Translations under genes and position numbers: made by a program
DNA from: Methanomethylovorans sp. PtaU1.Bin093
GTDB lineage: Archaea; Halobacteriota; Methanosarcinia; Methanosarcinales; Methanosarcinaceae
Length of the DNA: 64,000 nt
Direction of reading: 5' to 3'
Assembly: GCF_002067275.1 (NCBI RefSeq)
Contig: NZ_MVQX01000059.1
Span: 1 to 64,000 of the forward strand
The notes under the pieces: generated by a model
What the model was told of the DNA's origin: nothing
The model's database searches: none
What the model saw: the letters and a program-made list of their open reading frames with translations, nothing else
Shown: positions 37,778 through 48,322 of the stretch, piece after piece
Numbering within the stretch: position 1 is the stretch's first letter
Layout: each line of letters opens with the position of its first letter

Positions 37778-38335
37778 ATGATAAACAATTCTGCTAAAGA
37801 CAATTCTTCAGGGATCGCTTCTGATATCCTGGACACAGTTTCAAGGATCCTTAATAAAGCAGCTGCCATTGAAAAAGAACCAGTTGATATTGGTCATGGT
37901 GTCCTTCTATACGCATCTGAAGTGCATCTGATAGATATGGCAGGGCGTTATCCGGAAGCAGGTATTTCCCAAATAGCAGCCAGACTTGGTATCACTAAAG
38001 GCGCTGTTTCCCAGACAGCAAAGAAACTCGAAGAGAAAGGTTATATTGAGCGTGCTAACCGGGAAGGGGATAAGAAATCTGTAGTCATCAGGCTGACAGA
38101 ACGCGGGAAGGACGTTTTTTACTGGCATTCAGCTTATCACGAAATGGTCAATCAGGATATGGTCGGGCAAGTATCAAAACTATCCCACAGAGATATTGAA
38201 AATGTTTTTTCAATTCTTATGCAAATGGAACGTATGCTTGACAATTGCCCCGCAGTAAGAAAAAAATTAGCCGGCAGTTCGTGCTGGAGAACTCCGGAGC
38301 ATCCAGATGAGGACCGTTCTCAAAGTATTATCTGA
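37778..38335 (+). CDS. MarR-family transcriptional regulator
   Basis: A 185-residue winged-helix regulator. The core (about 40-135) has the helix-turn-helix ISQIAARLGITKGAVSQTAKKLEEKGYIER and the wing NREGDKKSVVIRLTERG. A helical C-terminal part for dimerisation follows, then a polar tail with one Cys. MarR proteins typically bind palindromes near their own promoter; such a palindrome directly precedes the gene. kup, the divergent neighbour, could be a target. The ligand is unknown. Confidence 0.9.
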   Translation: MINNSAKDNSSGIASDILDTVSRILNKAAAIEKEPVDIGHGVLLYASEVHLIDMAGRYPEAGISQIAARLGITKGAVSQTAKKLEEKGYIERANREGDKKSVVIRLTERGKDVFYWHSAYHEMVNQDMVGQVSKLSHRDIENVFSILMQMERMLDNCPAVRKKLAGSSCWRTPEHPDEDRSQSII

Positions 38336-38386
38336 AAGGCCGATAAATATAGCTATCCTAAACAGGAAAAGGGTTGGGTCTTTGAC

Positions 38387-39697
38387 TCATGACACCTCTG
38401 GTTTTGGTACCTTTTCTACCAGCACTTTATCTATCCTATTGCCATCCATATCCACCACTTCATAGCGCAGCCCTTTGAATTCTATGTGTTCTCCTGTAAT
38501 TGGTATTCTCTGTAAGACATACATGATGAATCCGGCAATGGTCCTGTAATATCCTTCTTCTTCCTCCGGAAAAGTATCTACGGATAGAATATCCTTTAGT
38601 TTTTCAATGGATGTATCTCCATCTATTAGCCACGAGCCATCTTCTCTTACCACAACAGGTGTTTCCAATGGTTCTCCAATAGTTCGGACATCTCCCACAA
38701 TCGCTTCGAGGATATCATGCAGAGTAATGATCCCCTGGATACTTCCGTACTCATCGGTGATCAGAGCAATATGCACTCCAAGCTCCTTGAACAATTCAAG
38801 GAGTTTCAGAACAGAGATGGCCTCGGGTACAAAGAGAGGGTTAGTTACATTAGTTCTTATATCAACTTCACCGGATTCCACTATTTTGGCCAGGATATCC
38901 TTTACGGATACCATGCCTACAATATTATCCAGGTCCCTTTCGTAAGCAGGAAAATAGGATCGGCCGCTCAGGATCATCTTCTGCAGGTTCTCATTGACCG
39001 TGTCGTTCAGGTCGAGAGCTATAATATCAGTACGATGTGTCATCAGTGATTCAACTCTGAGATCACCTATCTCAAGCACTCCTTCTATCATGCTCAACTC
39101 TGCTTCCTCAAATACTCCGGCTTCAGTGCCCTCTTCAAGCATGATCTTGATCTCTTCCTCTGTTACAGGTGGTCCATTGATCTTCTGGATCCTCAGTATC
39201 CGAAGCACGGCTTCGGTGGACATGCTAAGAATAATGACCAGCGGCTTTGCGACGGTTGAAAGGAAAAGCATGGTCCTTGCAACTTTAGAGGCAATAACTT
39301 CTGCTTTGTTGAGTGCGATCTGTTTTGGGACCAGCTCTCCAAAGATCAAGGTGAGGTAGGTTATTACCAGTACCACAAAAGTGATACTCACTGCATTGCT
39401 GTATGGTGCAAGAGCTGGAAAATCCCCTAGGTAGACTTCAAGACCTTTTGCTACAGTGGCTCCACCGAAAGCACCGGCAAGGATACCCACAAGAGTGATC
39501 CCTATCTGAATGGTCGAGAGGAATGGAGTTAATTTGCTAGCTAGCTCAAGTGCAGCTACTGCTCCGGTATCTCCTTCTTCTGCCAGTTGTTTAAGGCGTG
39601 TCCTTTTGGATGAAACAAGAGCAAATTCAGACATAGAAAAGATACCATTGAGTACGATCAAAACAATGATGATGACAATCTCAAATGTATAAGCCAT
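38387..39697 (-). CDS. CNNM/CorC-type membrane protein (DUF21-CBS-CorC)
   Basis: A 436-residue protein. The DUF21 membrane domain (about 1-190, with TIQIGITLVGILAGAFGG) precedes two CBS domains (about 210-340; MTHRTDIIALD and VMVSVKDIL-like text are visible). The C-terminal CorC/HlyC transporter-associated domain (about 355-430) contains GSWLIDGDTSIEKLKDIL. Such proteins are linked to Mg2+ or Co2+ efflux; the older name hemolysin is misleading. The gene stands alone, convergent with marR. Confidence 0.93.
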   Translation of the reverse strand: MAYTFEIVIIIVLIVLNGIFSMSEFALVSSKRTRLKQLAEEGDTGAVAALELASKLTPFLSTIQIGITLVGILAGAFGGATVAKGLEVYLGDFPALAPYSNAVSITFVVLVITYLTLIFGELVPKQIALNKAEVIASKVARTMLFLSTVAKPLVIILSMSTEAVLRILRIQKINGPPVTEEEIKIMLEEGTEAGVFEEAELSMIEGVLEIGDLRVESLMTHRTDIIALDLNDTVNENLQKMILSGRSYFPAYERDLDNIVGMVSVKDILAKIVESGEVDIRTNVTNPLFVPEAISVLKLLELFKELGVHIALITDEYGSIQGIITLHDILEAIVGDVRTIGEPLETPVVVREDGSWLIDGDTSIEKLKDILSVDTFPEEEEGYYRTIAGFIMYVLQRIPITGEHIEFKGLRYEVVDMDGNRIDKVLVEKVPKPEVS

Positions 39698-39918
39698 TTT
39701 ACAGGTATATAACAGGGTTATAATTTAAAGTTAATTCATTATTCCCTGGTAAAGGTATTTCTTATTTCTATGCCCGATCATAAGGCAAGGGCAATTCCTT
39801 GATTCCAGGTGGTCGTGATCTTTATTAAAGTTAGTATATCAGCTAAACTTAAATAGTTTAGTATCTATACTATTTTAGGAACTTCCTACTTAGTACTATT
39901 AGAACTAAAGGAGGACAA

Positions 39919-40416
39919 ATGTCAGAATACTTGCTTGAGCCAATAGGTCCATCCGACCAGAAAGACGTAATAGATCTTTTCAATTACTACATAGAGCATA
40001 GCTTTGCAGCGTATCCGGAGCACAAAGTACCATATGAGTTCTTTGGCATGTTCCTGGATATGTGTAAAGATCATCCATCGGTCATGGTCAGGGATAATGA
40101 AGGCGTATGTGCGGGTTTTGGAATGCTTCGTCCTCATAATCCCATGCCGGCATTTTCTCATACTGCGGAGGTCACATATTTCATAAGGCCAGAGCTGACA
40201 GGTAAGGGTCTTGGTTCACAGATGCTGGAATATCTTGTGACAGAAGGGAAAAAGCGTGGAATTTCCAATGTTCTGGCAAGCATTTCCTCACTTAACGAAG
40301 GTAGTATCCGTTTCCATCAAAAGCATGGTTTCATCGAATGCGGCAGATTCAGGGAAGTCGCCAGGAAGAAAGGTATATTCTTCGATATTGTCTGGATGCA
40401 GAAGGACATTGGATAA
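39919..40416 (+). CDS. GNAT-family acetyltransferase
   Basis: A 165-residue N-acetyltransferase of the phosphinothricin-acetyltransferase-like group. The acetyl-CoA site is TYFIRPELTGKGLGSQMLEYL (R/Q-x-x-G-x-G/A type, about 90-110). IRFHQKHGFIECGRFREVARKKG is the typical late segment. A consensus AGGAGG site is just upstream of the ATG. AATAGT and ACTATT form an inverted pair in the promoter near 39860-39880. The substrate is unknown. Confidence 0.9.
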   Translation: MSEYLLEPIGPSDQKDVIDLFNYYIEHSFAAYPEHKVPYEFFGMFLDMCKDHPSVMVRDNEGVCAGFGMLRPHNPMPAFSHTAEVTYFIRPELTGKGLGSQMLEYLVTEGKKRGISNVLASISSLNEGSIRFHQKHGFIECGRFREVARKKGIFFDIVWMQKDIG

Positions 40417-40648
40417 AATGCTCTTCTGATCTTCCTTTTCATGCGGATCAATTGAAGTGATCGATACATTCAGTTACTACAAATCTATTTATGCTTATTT
40501 TACGAAATACCATTTGGAAATTTCAAAAGGGGAGGAAAGAGTACTGTTCTTTGCTTTTAGGCATTTTTATTTGGCACAGGTACTTTAATGGGTTGCATCT
40601 TCATATTTGCACAGCTGCCCATTTTTAAAAATATTTTAGGGGAAAGCT

Positions 40649-41275
40649 ATGTTCAAAAACAGAAAAGATGCCGGGAAAAAGCTTGCAGTGGCAATAAAGA
40701 AATACAAGGACAATAATGTTCTGGTTCTGGCCATTCCAAGGGGTGGAGTAGAGGTAGGGTACCAGGTAGCTGAGTATTTGAATGCAGATTTTTCAATATT
40801 GATCTCAAGAAAACTGCCTTTTCCTGACGATCCTGAAGCAGGTTTTGGCGCCATAGCAGAGGATGGAAGCACTTTCATTTTCAATGATGCAGCTTTGTGG
40901 CTTTCCGGGGAACAGATCGATCATATAAAGCAGGAACAGATCAATGAAATAAAGAGAAGGATCGCTGTGTTAAGAAAAGGGGAAGACTTACCTCAAATGG
41001 CCGGAAGGACTGTCATACTGGTCGACGATGGCCTTGCAATGGGTTCTACCATGAGGGCTGCAATAATGCTTTGCAGAAATAGGAATGCAGGAAAGATAGT
41101 TGTTGCAGTCCCGGTTGCCGGAAGGAGGGTTGCTGACGAGATGGTACGGATGGCAGATGAGCTCGTAGTCCTGGAAACGCCTCGGAATTTCATGGCTGTT
41201 GCACAGGTCTATGAACACTGGTATGATGTTTCTGATGTTGAAGTACTGGATATTATGCAAAGGAGTAAAAAGTAA
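40649..41275 (+). CDS. Predicted phosphoribosyltransferase (COG1926 type)
   Basis: A 208-residue type I PRTase-fold protein. The PRPP loop is VILVDDGLAMGSTMRAAI (about 124-141). LAIPRGGVEVGYQVAEYL and ISRKLPFPDDPEAGFGAIAEDG mark the COG1926 subgroup, often annotated only as predicted phosphoribosyltransferase. The base substrate is not known. GGGGAAAGC precedes the ATG. It is likely monocistronic. Confidence 0.88.
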   Translation: MFKNRKDAGKKLAVAIKKYKDNNVLVLAIPRGGVEVGYQVAEYLNADFSILISRKLPFPDDPEAGFGAIAEDGSTFIFNDAALWLSGEQIDHIKQEQINEIKRRIAVLRKGEDLPQMAGRTVILVDDGLAMGSTMRAAIMLCRNRNAGKIVVAVPVAGRRVADEMVRMADELVVLETPRNFMAVAQVYEHWYDVSDVEVLDIMQRSKK

Positions 41276-41321
41276 CTGTATGCTACAATGCTACAGTTCC
41301 AATGCTGCACAGAGCGGCCCT

Positions 41322-42653
41322 TCAGCTGAACTCTTGTTCCTGTCTGCTTTTTTCAATTTTCATGAGCCTGAGGGAAAGGAGAACAACGATGTAGATGATA
41401 GCAGCTGCAACCAGAAATGACATTGCTTTGAGTTGGGTGTACAGCACTCCTCCTGCAAGAAGTCCGATTATGCTTGCCAAACTACTGGCGCTCATAGCAA
41501 ATCCCTGCACAGAGCCTTGGTAGGTCTTTCCTGCCAACTTGGAGAGCATGGACAGGACACAGGGCCACATTATCCCGTTACCGAGTGCGAAAAAGACAGC
41601 CGCCAGATATAAAAGGAATATATTTCCGGGAACTATCAGGATGAACTGTAGTCCAAGGACGAACCCTCCGGCTACTATCAGCACTGATTCGGCATAGTGG
41701 GTGGTGAGTTTCCCAAGAACTGGTCCCTGAACGAATGCCATCATAGCACTGAGCACAGAAAAATAAATGCCTAACTCAGCAGGGCTCCATTCCAGAGCAG
41801 TGGCAGCAAAGACGGGAAAGGCTGTATAATATATGTTGAAACCCAGAAAGATGAGGAAATAAAGGACCATCATAAACGGGATATATTCGAGCTTGAAAAC
41901 TTCACTGAATGTTATTTTTTTCCCTCCTTCTGCCTGATAACATTCCTTGTGCTCCTGTCCTAGTAGCTTGCTGATGCTTTTAGTCTTCGGATACTCTTCA
42001 ATGGCGCAGTTATGTGATTCAGGAAGGAACAAGATGATTATTAATGTGCCAGCAACTGATATCAACAGAGCTGCAGAAACCGGGATAAGTTCTCCGTAGA
42101 TAGTTGCTCCCAGAACCCCTGCAAGAGCAGGGCCGCAAACGTATCCAAGGTTAGAGGCCACCGACATCCTGCCATAGTTCTTGTTTCTCTCCTCTTCGCT
42201 AGTCAGGTCTGCAAGATATGCGTTCGCAACTGATACGTTTCCTCCTGTAATACCATCAAGTGCCCTGGCAAAGAAAAGTGCCAGTAAAGGAAGTGTGATG
42301 GTGAAGGCTCCGAGAATATCAGATTCCACTTTTTTAAAAGTGATCACTGGAAGGAATAGGGCAATTAGGAAAATGATCCACGCAATGAGGGTGCCGATCT
42401 GGCTTAAAAGCAGTATCTTCCTTCTCCCGTAAAGATCAGACCATCTTCCCAGGATGGGAGCTCCTATCAGTTGAAATGCGGGGTAGGTGGAGCCTAGCAG
42501 GCCATAGATCAGTGCATTTCCCCCGTAATCTGTAACCAGGAATACAAGAAAAGTTAGGATGATCCCGAACCCCAAGGTCCCGATGAATGTAACAGTATAC
42601 AACGGAAAAAGCTCCTTCCCATCTTTCCGGGGATTTTCAGAAGCTAGTGTCAT
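41322..42653 (-). CDS. Major facilitator superfamily transporter, TetA-like
   Basis: A 443-residue MFS protein with 12 predicted membrane helices. The loop 2-3 signature GRWSDLYGRRKILLLS is clear, and helix 5 has the NYGRMSVASNLGYVCGPALAGVLG antiporter motif. The central loop (about 215-245) is charged. It may be a drug or metabolite/H+ antiporter. It is transcribed leftwards and diverges from the CobW-like gene over 129 bp. Confidence 0.92.
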   Translation of the reverse strand: MTLASENPRKDGKELFPLYTVTFIGTLGFGIILTFLVFLVTDYGGNALIYGLLGSTYPAFQLIGAPILGRWSDLYGRRKILLLSQIGTLIAWIIFLIALFLPVITFKKVESDILGAFTITLPLLALFFARALDGITGGNVSVANAYLADLTSEEERNKNYGRMSVASNLGYVCGPALAGVLGATIYGELIPVSAALLISVAGTLIIILFLPESHNCAIEEYPKTKSISKLLGQEHKECYQAEGGKKITFSEVFKLEYIPFMMVLYFLIFLGFNIYYTAFPVFAATALEWSPAELGIYFSVLSAMMAFVQGPVLGKLTTHYAESVLIVAGGFVLGLQFILIVPGNIFLLYLAAVFFALGNGIMWPCVLSMLSKLAGKTYQGSVQGFAMSASSLASIIGLLAGGVLYTQLKAMSFLVAAAIIYIVVLLSLRLMKIEKSRQEQEFS

Positions 42654-42782
42654 CCATAGAACAATATGTCCATCATAGTTTTAAAAATGATCCCCAAGGG
42701 CAAACCGACATCAAGTCCACAGCAAGAAATTAATAACCAGGGAACAGATAGGAAACGTATCTTCTATATAGGGGGTTGAATT

Positions 42783-43379
42783 GTGAACGTGATAATTGTT
42801 GGAGGACCTGCTGGCAGCGGCAAGACAACAACTATCCTGAAGCTGTCAAAGAGATTCAGCGACGCCGGACAAAGGATCGGTGTCATTGTACAGGAAACAG
42901 GCGATGTGGATTATGATGAAGGTACCCTGCATGAAATGGGAATTAAAAAGAAAGACATCGAAAGTGTGTGTATTCCATGTTCCCTTGATGCGGACATCAT
43001 CAACAACATACAGGCTTTGCAAGAAGAGTTCAGGCCGGACCTGGTGTTCATCGAGGCAGAGGAAACCGTGCTTCCTGTCAGGATAAAGGCCGATCTGCAG
43101 CGAATGCCACTGGAAAACTTGCAAATAGCTCCTATGATCACTATGGTCGATGCTAAAGAGTTCCCCTTGGAGATCCCATTGTTGTTAAGATATGCAAGGA
43201 TACAGGTCGAAGAGACCGATATCATCTGTCTGAACAAAGCGGATATGGCAGATAACGAGCGTACTTCGCGACTAAAGACCATGTTCAAGTATCTGAATTC
43301 AAAGGCTACTATACTTGAAATGAATGCAAAGGAAGGCACAGGGATCTCTGAATTGATCGATTCTCTTGGATCAAACTAA
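42783..43379 (+). CDS. CobW/UreG-family GTPase
   Basis: A 198-residue GTPase of the metal-chaperone G3E group. Walker A GGPAGSGKTTT (7-17), Walker B-like DLVFIEAEET, NKAD guanine specificity motif (about 156-159). The region where COG0523 proteins carry GCxCC reads VCIPCSLDAD, so the metal site is C-x-x-C. It starts at GTG with GGGGGTTG upstream. The partner metalloenzyme is unknown. CutA follows 22 bp downstream, so the pair may handle metals together. Confidence 0.85.
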   Translation: MNVIIVGGPAGSGKTTTILKLSKRFSDAGQRIGVIVQETGDVDYDEGTLHEMGIKKKDIESVCIPCSLDADIINNIQALQEEFRPDLVFIEAEETVLPVRIKADLQRMPLENLQIAPMITMVDAKEFPLEIPLLLRYARIQVEETDIICLNKADMADNERTSRLKTMFKYLNSKATILEMNAKEGTGISELIDSLGSN

Positions 43380-43400
43380 TACCTGAAGATGTGATCTAAC

Positions 43401-43712
43401 ATGATAATTATCGTACATACTACTACAGCGAACATGGATGAAGCTAAAAGTATCGCTAATGTCCTCGTTAAAAAAGGGTTTGCTGCATGTGTCAACATGC
43501 ATCCTATAACTTCTGTCTATAAATGGAAAGGGAATGTTGAAGAAGAAGGAGAGGTAGAGCTCTCCATCAAGACAACTTCTGAAATGCTGGAAAAAGTAAA
43601 AAATACTGTCAACTCTATGCACAGTTATGAACTTCCTGCCCTCATATGGTGGCCTGTGGATGGAGAAGATAAGTATGCCCAGTGGATCATCGAGTGTGTG
43701 AGAAAAAAATGA
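43401..43712 (+). CDS. cutA: CutA1 divalent-cation tolerance protein
   Basis: A 103-residue trimeric protein. Conserved text: HTTTANMDEAKSIANVLVKKGFAACVNMHPITSVYKWKGNVEEEGEVELSI-type path (short pieces AACVNM, SVYKWKG and EVELSIKT are seen) and ELPALIWWPV. It is linked to copper and other divalent metal tolerance in bacteria; the archaeal role is less clear. It sits in an apparent operon with the CobW-like GTPase. Confidence 0.93.
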   Translation: MIIIVHTTTANMDEAKSIANVLVKKGFAACVNMHPITSVYKWKGNVEEEGEVELSIKTTSEMLEKVKNTVNSMHSYELPALIWWPVDGEDKYAQWIIECVRKK

Positions 43713-43734
43713 AAAGGAGAAAATATTTCCATGT

Positions 43735-44835
43735 TTATTTTGGAATACTTTCTTCCTGGTTCTTTATGTAAAGGGTGCGTGTCGGGAAAGGTATTTCGAT
43801 ACCCTCCTTCTCGAACTCTTCTGCTATCCGGCTGTTGATCATATCTATTAGTCTTATCCTGTCAGAAGGGCTTTTGATCCACATGTACAGTCCAAAATCG
43901 AGGCTCGAATCCCCATACTCGTTAAACCTAACTGAAGGCTCCGGATATTTGAGTACGAGGTCGTTACTCTTTATTATATCGTAAAAAACACTTCTTACCT
44001 TCTCCACATCAGAACCATATGCAACGCCCATGGTCATCTTCACCAACATGTTCGATTGCGGTGAAGTGTAGTTGATGATCTTGCTATTGGCTATTATTTT
44101 GTTGGGTATGATTATCATGTTATTGTACAGGTTCATTATCCTTGTACTCCTTATCCCAACTTCATGTACAATACCTACCTCTCCACTATCCAGTTCGATC
44201 CTGTCTCCTCTTTTGAAAGGCTGATCAAAGTATATGGAGATACCACCAAAAAGCTGTGCAATGGAATCCTGTGCTGCAAACGCCACAGCAATGCCTGCTA
44301 TTCCAGCTGATGCGAACAGAGGAGTAACATTGATGTTCCAGATCAAATTAAGTACTGCTAAGGCCCCGATGAATATAAGCGCGATATTTGCAATCCCTTT
44401 TAAAAGGGGAAGCAACTCATCATCTATCTGAGTTTCTGTTTTATGTGTCAGGTGTGGAAATACCTTCTCAAACAGGATCTTATTTATCTTAATTAAAGTG
44501 ATTACCCAGATCACACACAATAAGGTAAGGCCTATGTCATCAAGTATTACAATGTAGGTAGTTGTAAGGTCAGTATAATGCAAAGATAAGAACATGCCAA
44601 TGATAATAACGGTCAAATACAGTGGTTTCCTTAATACGCCTACAATGAGATCATCAAATTCCAATTTTGTTCTGGATGCGTAAAATAGGAACACTCTCTT
44701 AAAGAGGAAATCAACTATTGTAGCAATTACAATCGATAAGAATAGTATCAATAGGGAGATCGCAAGACGCGACTCAAACGATCCTGCCGGGGTTCCCAGT
44801 AAATCGTTCAGATAAAGAGAGGCCGTATCGTTCAT
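43735..44835 (-). CDS. MscS-family mechanosensitive channel
   Basis: A 366-residue small-conductance channel homologue. Four or five N-terminal helices precede the pore-lining TM3-like segment ASAGIAGIAVAFAAQDSIAQLFGGI (about 175-200). The beta domain has FKRGDRIELDSGEVGIVHEVGIRSTRI and IIPNKIIANSKIINYT. It releases solutes upon osmotic downshift. It lies 35 bp downstream of top6A on the same strand, and may be read through from that operon. Confidence 0.92.
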   Translation of the reverse strand: MNDTASLYLNDLLGTPAGSFESRLAISLLILFLSIVIATIVDFLFKRVFLFYASRTKLEFDDLIVGVLRKPLYLTVIIIGMFLSLHYTDLTTTYIVILDDIGLTLLCVIWVITLIKINKILFEKVFPHLTHKTETQIDDELLPLLKGIANIALIFIGALAVLNLIWNINVTPLFASAGIAGIAVAFAAQDSIAQLFGGISIYFDQPFKRGDRIELDSGEVGIVHEVGIRSTRIMNLYNNMIIIPNKIIANSKIINYTSPQSNMLVKMTMGVAYGSDVEKVRSVFYDIIKSNDLVLKYPEPSVRFNEYGDSSLDFGLYMWIKSPSDRIRLIDMINSRIAEEFEKEGIEIPFPTRTLYIKNQEESIPK

Positions 44836-44870
44836 TATAGCATGTTCCTATACTTGGTTCTATATTCTAT

Positions 44871-45980
44871 TTAAATGACTTTAAGATCCGTTAGTCTCTC
44901 AGGCAGATATCTGTCGGTCACGAAATCCAGGCCCTTGCCGGCAAATGCCTGCTGTTCGGCCTTTTTGTTGATCTCAAGCTGCAGGTTGATCTGCTCTCTC
45001 CAGTAGTCTGTAGCAAAACGCGGGTCGCTTAGTTCACTTCTAAGGGCACTTACGTCTTTTTCTGTCAGTTTATCGGTGGATAGTTCATATTCCACAATGT
45101 CTGAGGGCTGAACTCCTACGAACATTGCTCCTGGTGTTGCCATGTGTTCTGAAAGATGCGCACTTTTAATGGCCCCATATGCCACGGACGCGAAAATGCG
45201 GTATGACCAGGGATCACCATCAGTGAACACCACTACAGGCAGGGACAATTCTTCGTTCATACGTTTTATGATGCGTCTGGTGGACCTTGCAGGCTGGCCT
45301 TTGAGATGCACAAGTATCGCGTTGTATTTTTCATCGAACCCGTTCTCAATAAGCCTGGCGTACATACCACCAGTCTCGATGGCTATTATGAAATCAGCAT
45401 CATGGTCAAGGAACTCTATGTTCTCCACATTGAACGGTATCTGATAACCACTTTCTCCGATGTCTTCCTGGCAATGGATCGTTCTGTCTCCTCTCTTTGT
45501 CTCTTCCCGTATCCTTATAGGGCCGAACATCGTAGCCCCATCCTCTTCGGGCCGCATGTGGAAATATTCCCTCTGCAATCCGGTAATTATCTCCAGGTCC
45601 TCTATGAGCCGGTCACTTTCGGGCTGTTCCCGGAACTTGGCGATATCCCAGTTCTCGGAGATATAATACAATTCTCTTAATGTGGAACCACGGTTCTGAG
45701 CAATGTGGTTCTTTACCAGGAAATCTACGGTATGCACTGCCTTGAGAAGCTGGAAAGCTCCCTTTACGGTCTTTGCACTGCGTTCGCTTTCCCGGTCGCC
45801 ATATACCCAGACCTCTGAGTCATCATTGTACTCGATATTGTTCTTGGTCCTGGTTGGCAGGCTCACAGACGGCACTTCTCCATCCAGGAACTGCTTATAA
45901 ATTGTATCTGTCAGTCCATAAAGGCGGCTGCTAGCAAGTTCATCGTGTTCTTTTTTCTGTTGTGATATTTCCCTGGCCAT
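44871..45980 (-). CDS. top6A: DNA topoisomerase VI subunit A
   Basis: A 369-residue Spo11-like subunit that cleaves both DNA strands. The catalytic Tyr lies in [13 protein letters not shown] (about residue 105). The TOPRIM metal site is in [30 protein letters not shown] is another family landmark. The ATG directly follows the top6B stop with no gap, so translation is coupled. With Top6B it relaxes and decatenates DNA ATP-dependently. Confidence 0.96.
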   Translation of the reverse strand: MAREISQQKKEHDELASSRLYGLTDTIYKQFLDGEVPSVSLPTRTKNNIEYNDDSEVWVYGDRESERSAKTVKGAFQLLKAVHTVDFLVKNHIAQNRGSTLRELYYISENWDIAKFREQPESDRLIEDLEIITGLQREYFHMRPEEDGATMFGPIRIREETKRGDRTIHCQEDIGESGYQIPFNVENIEFLDHDADFIIAIETGGMYARLIENGFDEKYNAILVHLKGQPARSTRRIIKRMNEELSLPVVVFTDGDPWSYRIFASVAYGAIKSAHLSEHMATPGAMFVGVQPSDIVEYELSTDKLTEKDVSALRSELSDPRFATDYWREQINLQLEINKKAEQQAFAGKGLDFVTDRYLPERLTDLKVI

Positions 45981-47849
45981 TCAAACCAGCCCCTTGATAG
46001 CTTTTGCACCCGTTACGAGCTCTTCGTCAAGTCCTTCCACGATCACTTCAGGGAACTTCATAGCTTCTACATCGGATAGTGTATCCACTACATAGCTTAT
46101 GGCCTTTGAGGAGCCAGTGGAAACTGATATCTTCCATACGTAATCAAAATCATTGCCCATGGATATTACCTTGGGTTCAGGTGTCGTTTCTCTTATTTTG
46201 AAGGGAACCATTTCGTGGACAGTACACTCTACGGTCTTACCTGAGAAATTCTTGAGCATTATGGAGACCCTTGCGCTATCATCGGCGTTGCGGCTTATCT
46301 TTCTGCTCACAAGCAAGTTACCCATGATCCTCGCAACAACAGGATTTATGTCCGGCACATCTCTGTCCAGTGTTTCCGCAAGCTTCTTTGCCATTTTGGG
46401 AAGCACTTTGGTAATTATTATCTCTTTCTCTCTGCGCTTTTTCAGATTTTCCTGCCGGTTCATATACATGTTAAGCTTACGGCCGACTTCCTTTATCGCC
46501 AGCTCGATCTCAGCTTTTATTTCAGGAATATCGGCTATAGCATCCTTTGACTCAGAGGTGAACGGTACATTTGTTGATGCGACATGGACCAGTATAGCGA
46601 CAGGTCCGGTGGGCAGTCCTCCTCCTGGCTGATTAAGGCCGTACTGTTTCCATTTAATGGATTCTATGGCATGCGTGGTGACGCATCCGCCTTGCTGGTA
46701 TAACAAGGGCACCCTGTTGGCAAAGCGCAGGATGTCCACACGGTCTTCTTTCTGCAGATCGCCTCCGTAGGCCATTCCTACTTCCACAAGGAAAGGATTT
46801 CCGGAATAGACCGATGGTGTCCGGCTGGTAGTTGCAATAAAGTCCACATTGAACTCCTTTTCCAGGCCTTTGTAGATCAGGTTATCGCCTATAGGGGAAA
46901 GACAGTCGGTGGGAGGGGCCATGATCTTCACCTTGCCGAAGGCTTCAAGCAGTTTCTTTGCCTGGTTCCTGTTGATCTCATGGGGGTCCATTTCTCCGTC
47001 AAGACCAGAAGCCTTGCAGATCTCTTCTGCTGTAAGGTGGCCTATCTTTGAAAAGGAATATCGCAGGAAAGGTGTCAGTTTTTGTCTTTCAGTATATCTG
47101 AGCATCTTCATGAGCGTTCCCAGTTCTATTCCATGTGGGTGAGGAAGGATTTCCTTTGCAGCTTCCGGTATCTTGTCTGTTGCCCTTTCGAACAGGATCT
47201 CATTTTTATCCGGTTCTATTAGCTTTATACGTGCGTGAGGATTTACAATGGCCGTTGACCTCAGATACTCGGTCACGGACTGTCTTCTCCCTTTAACATA
47301 AGAGGCTTCCATCTCCAGCTCGATGCGTGTTCCATGATGCCGGTCCCAGTCAAGTACTTCTTCCTTCAGGATCTCCGGTTCATTGGTACTTGTGTTGATC
47401 ATTAGCTCATAGTAGTGCGCAGGTTTTCCCTGTCCGATCTTTGAGATGATTCTTGTGGGGTGCCCTGAGGTCAATTGAGAGTAGAGCACAGATGCGGATA
47501 TGCCTATACCCTGCTGTCCTCTGCTTTGTTTCAGAGCATGGAACCTCGATCCATAAAGCAGCTTTGCAAAAACCTTAGGTATTTGCTCCTTTACTATTCC
47601 AGGTCCGTTGTCCTCAACAATGATCACTAAGCTGTCTTTGTCCGACCTTTCCACTTGTACGAGGATGTCTGGAAGGATCTCAGCCTCCTCACAGGCGTCC
47701 AGGGAGTTATCCACAGCTTCTTTTATAGTGGTGATAAGGCTACGGGGAGCTGAGTCAAATCCAAGTATCTGCCTGTTCTTCTCGAAGAATTCGGCTACAC
47801 TTATTGATTTCTGATTTTTTGCAAGTTCTTCTGCAATTGGGATTTCCAT
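45981..47849 (-). CDS. top6B: DNA topoisomerase VI subunit B
   Basis: A 622-residue GHKL ATPase subunit. Bergerat motifs: [13 protein letters not shown] (about 46-58), [10 protein letters not shown], and [15 protein letters not shown]. The helix-two-turn-helix and transducer domains follow, with the switch Lys region near [17 protein letters not shown]. It is the first gene of the top6B-top6A operon. Length is normal for the archaeal family, with no intein. Confidence 0.96.
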   Translation of the reverse strand: MEIPIAEELAKNQKSISVAEFFEKNRQILGFDSAPRSLITTIKEAVDNSLDACEEAEILPDILVQVERSDKDSLVIIVEDNGPGIVKEQIPKVFAKLLYGSRFHALKQSRGQQGIGISASVLYSQLTSGHPTRIISKIGQGKPAHYYELMINTSTNEPEILKEEVLDWDRHHGTRIELEMEASYVKGRRQSVTEYLRSTAIVNPHARIKLIEPDKNEILFERATDKIPEAAKEILPHPHGIELGTLMKMLRYTERQKLTPFLRYSFSKIGHLTAEEICKASGLDGEMDPHEINRNQAKKLLEAFGKVKIMAPPTDCLSPIGDNLIYKGLEKEFNVDFIATTSRTPSVYSGNPFLVEVGMAYGGDLQKEDRVDILRFANRVPLLYQQGGCVTTHAIESIKWKQYGLNQPGGGLPTGPVAILVHVASTNVPFTSESKDAIADIPEIKAEIELAIKEVGRKLNMYMNRQENLKKRREKEIIITKVLPKMAKKLAETLDRDVPDINPVVARIMGNLLVSRKISRNADDSARVSIMLKNFSGKTVECTVHEMVPFKIRETTPEPKVISMGNDFDYVWKISVSTGSSKAISYVVDTLSDVEAMKFPEVIVEGLDEELVTGAKAIKGLV

Positions 47850-47931
47850 GTACTATCATCCTTAGTTAAGCATGTCAGCTAAAGCCGCTTCTTATATAAA
47901 AAGCACGCTATATAAATATGCTGCGCCTTAA

Positions 47932-48165
47932 TTATTTTAGCTCGGCACCAACTATGGTCTGTGTAGCCGTAACAAACTCGTTCTCTCTGATGTCATCGAC
48001 TATATTGTTCAATCTGCTGAGGTCTTCGACATCCACAATTACGACAAAGTCGTATTCTCCGAAAACATGATAAATGTCCTTGATACCTTCAATATTTTGC
48101 AATTCTGTATAAGCTGCCCTCTCTTTTCCAGGCAGCACATTTACCATTGTGACTCCGATCACCAT
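47932..48165 (-). CDS. Stand-alone Lrp/AsnC ligand-binding (RAM) domain protein
   Basis: A 77-residue protein that is only the C-terminal effector domain of Lrp/AsnC regulators: VIGVTMVNVLPGKERAAY, IKDIYHVFGEYDFVVIVDVED and FVTATQTIVG. No DNA-binding helix-turn-helix is present. Such proteins form oligomers that bind amino acids and may modulate full-length Lrp proteins. It lies upstream of top6B by 82 bp on the same strand. Confidence 0.9.
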   Translation of the reverse strand: MVIGVTMVNVLPGKERAAYTELQNIEGIKDIYHVFGEYDFVVIVDVEDLSRLNNIVDDIRENEFVTATQTIVGAELK

Positions 48166-48292
48166 TCTTTCACCACACTTTAGACGGATGCAATCTATTT
48201 ATTATTTTATGCTTTTCTCATTTATCTCCGTCTGTTTTTCTAATATCTATATAAAAAGTTTTGTCTGCAATCTGTTAAATTATATAGTAAAA

Positions 48293-48300
48293 TTTATATA
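48293..48300 (+). promoter_or_regulatory. TATA box for small-RNA candidate copy 1
   Basis: TTTATATA, starting 33 bp before the GAGCGGG stem of copy 1. Archaeal transcription usually starts about 25 bp after the TATA centre, which falls a few bases before that stem. Confidence 0.5.
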
Positions 48301-48322
48301 CAATTATCTCCCATTGTATAAC

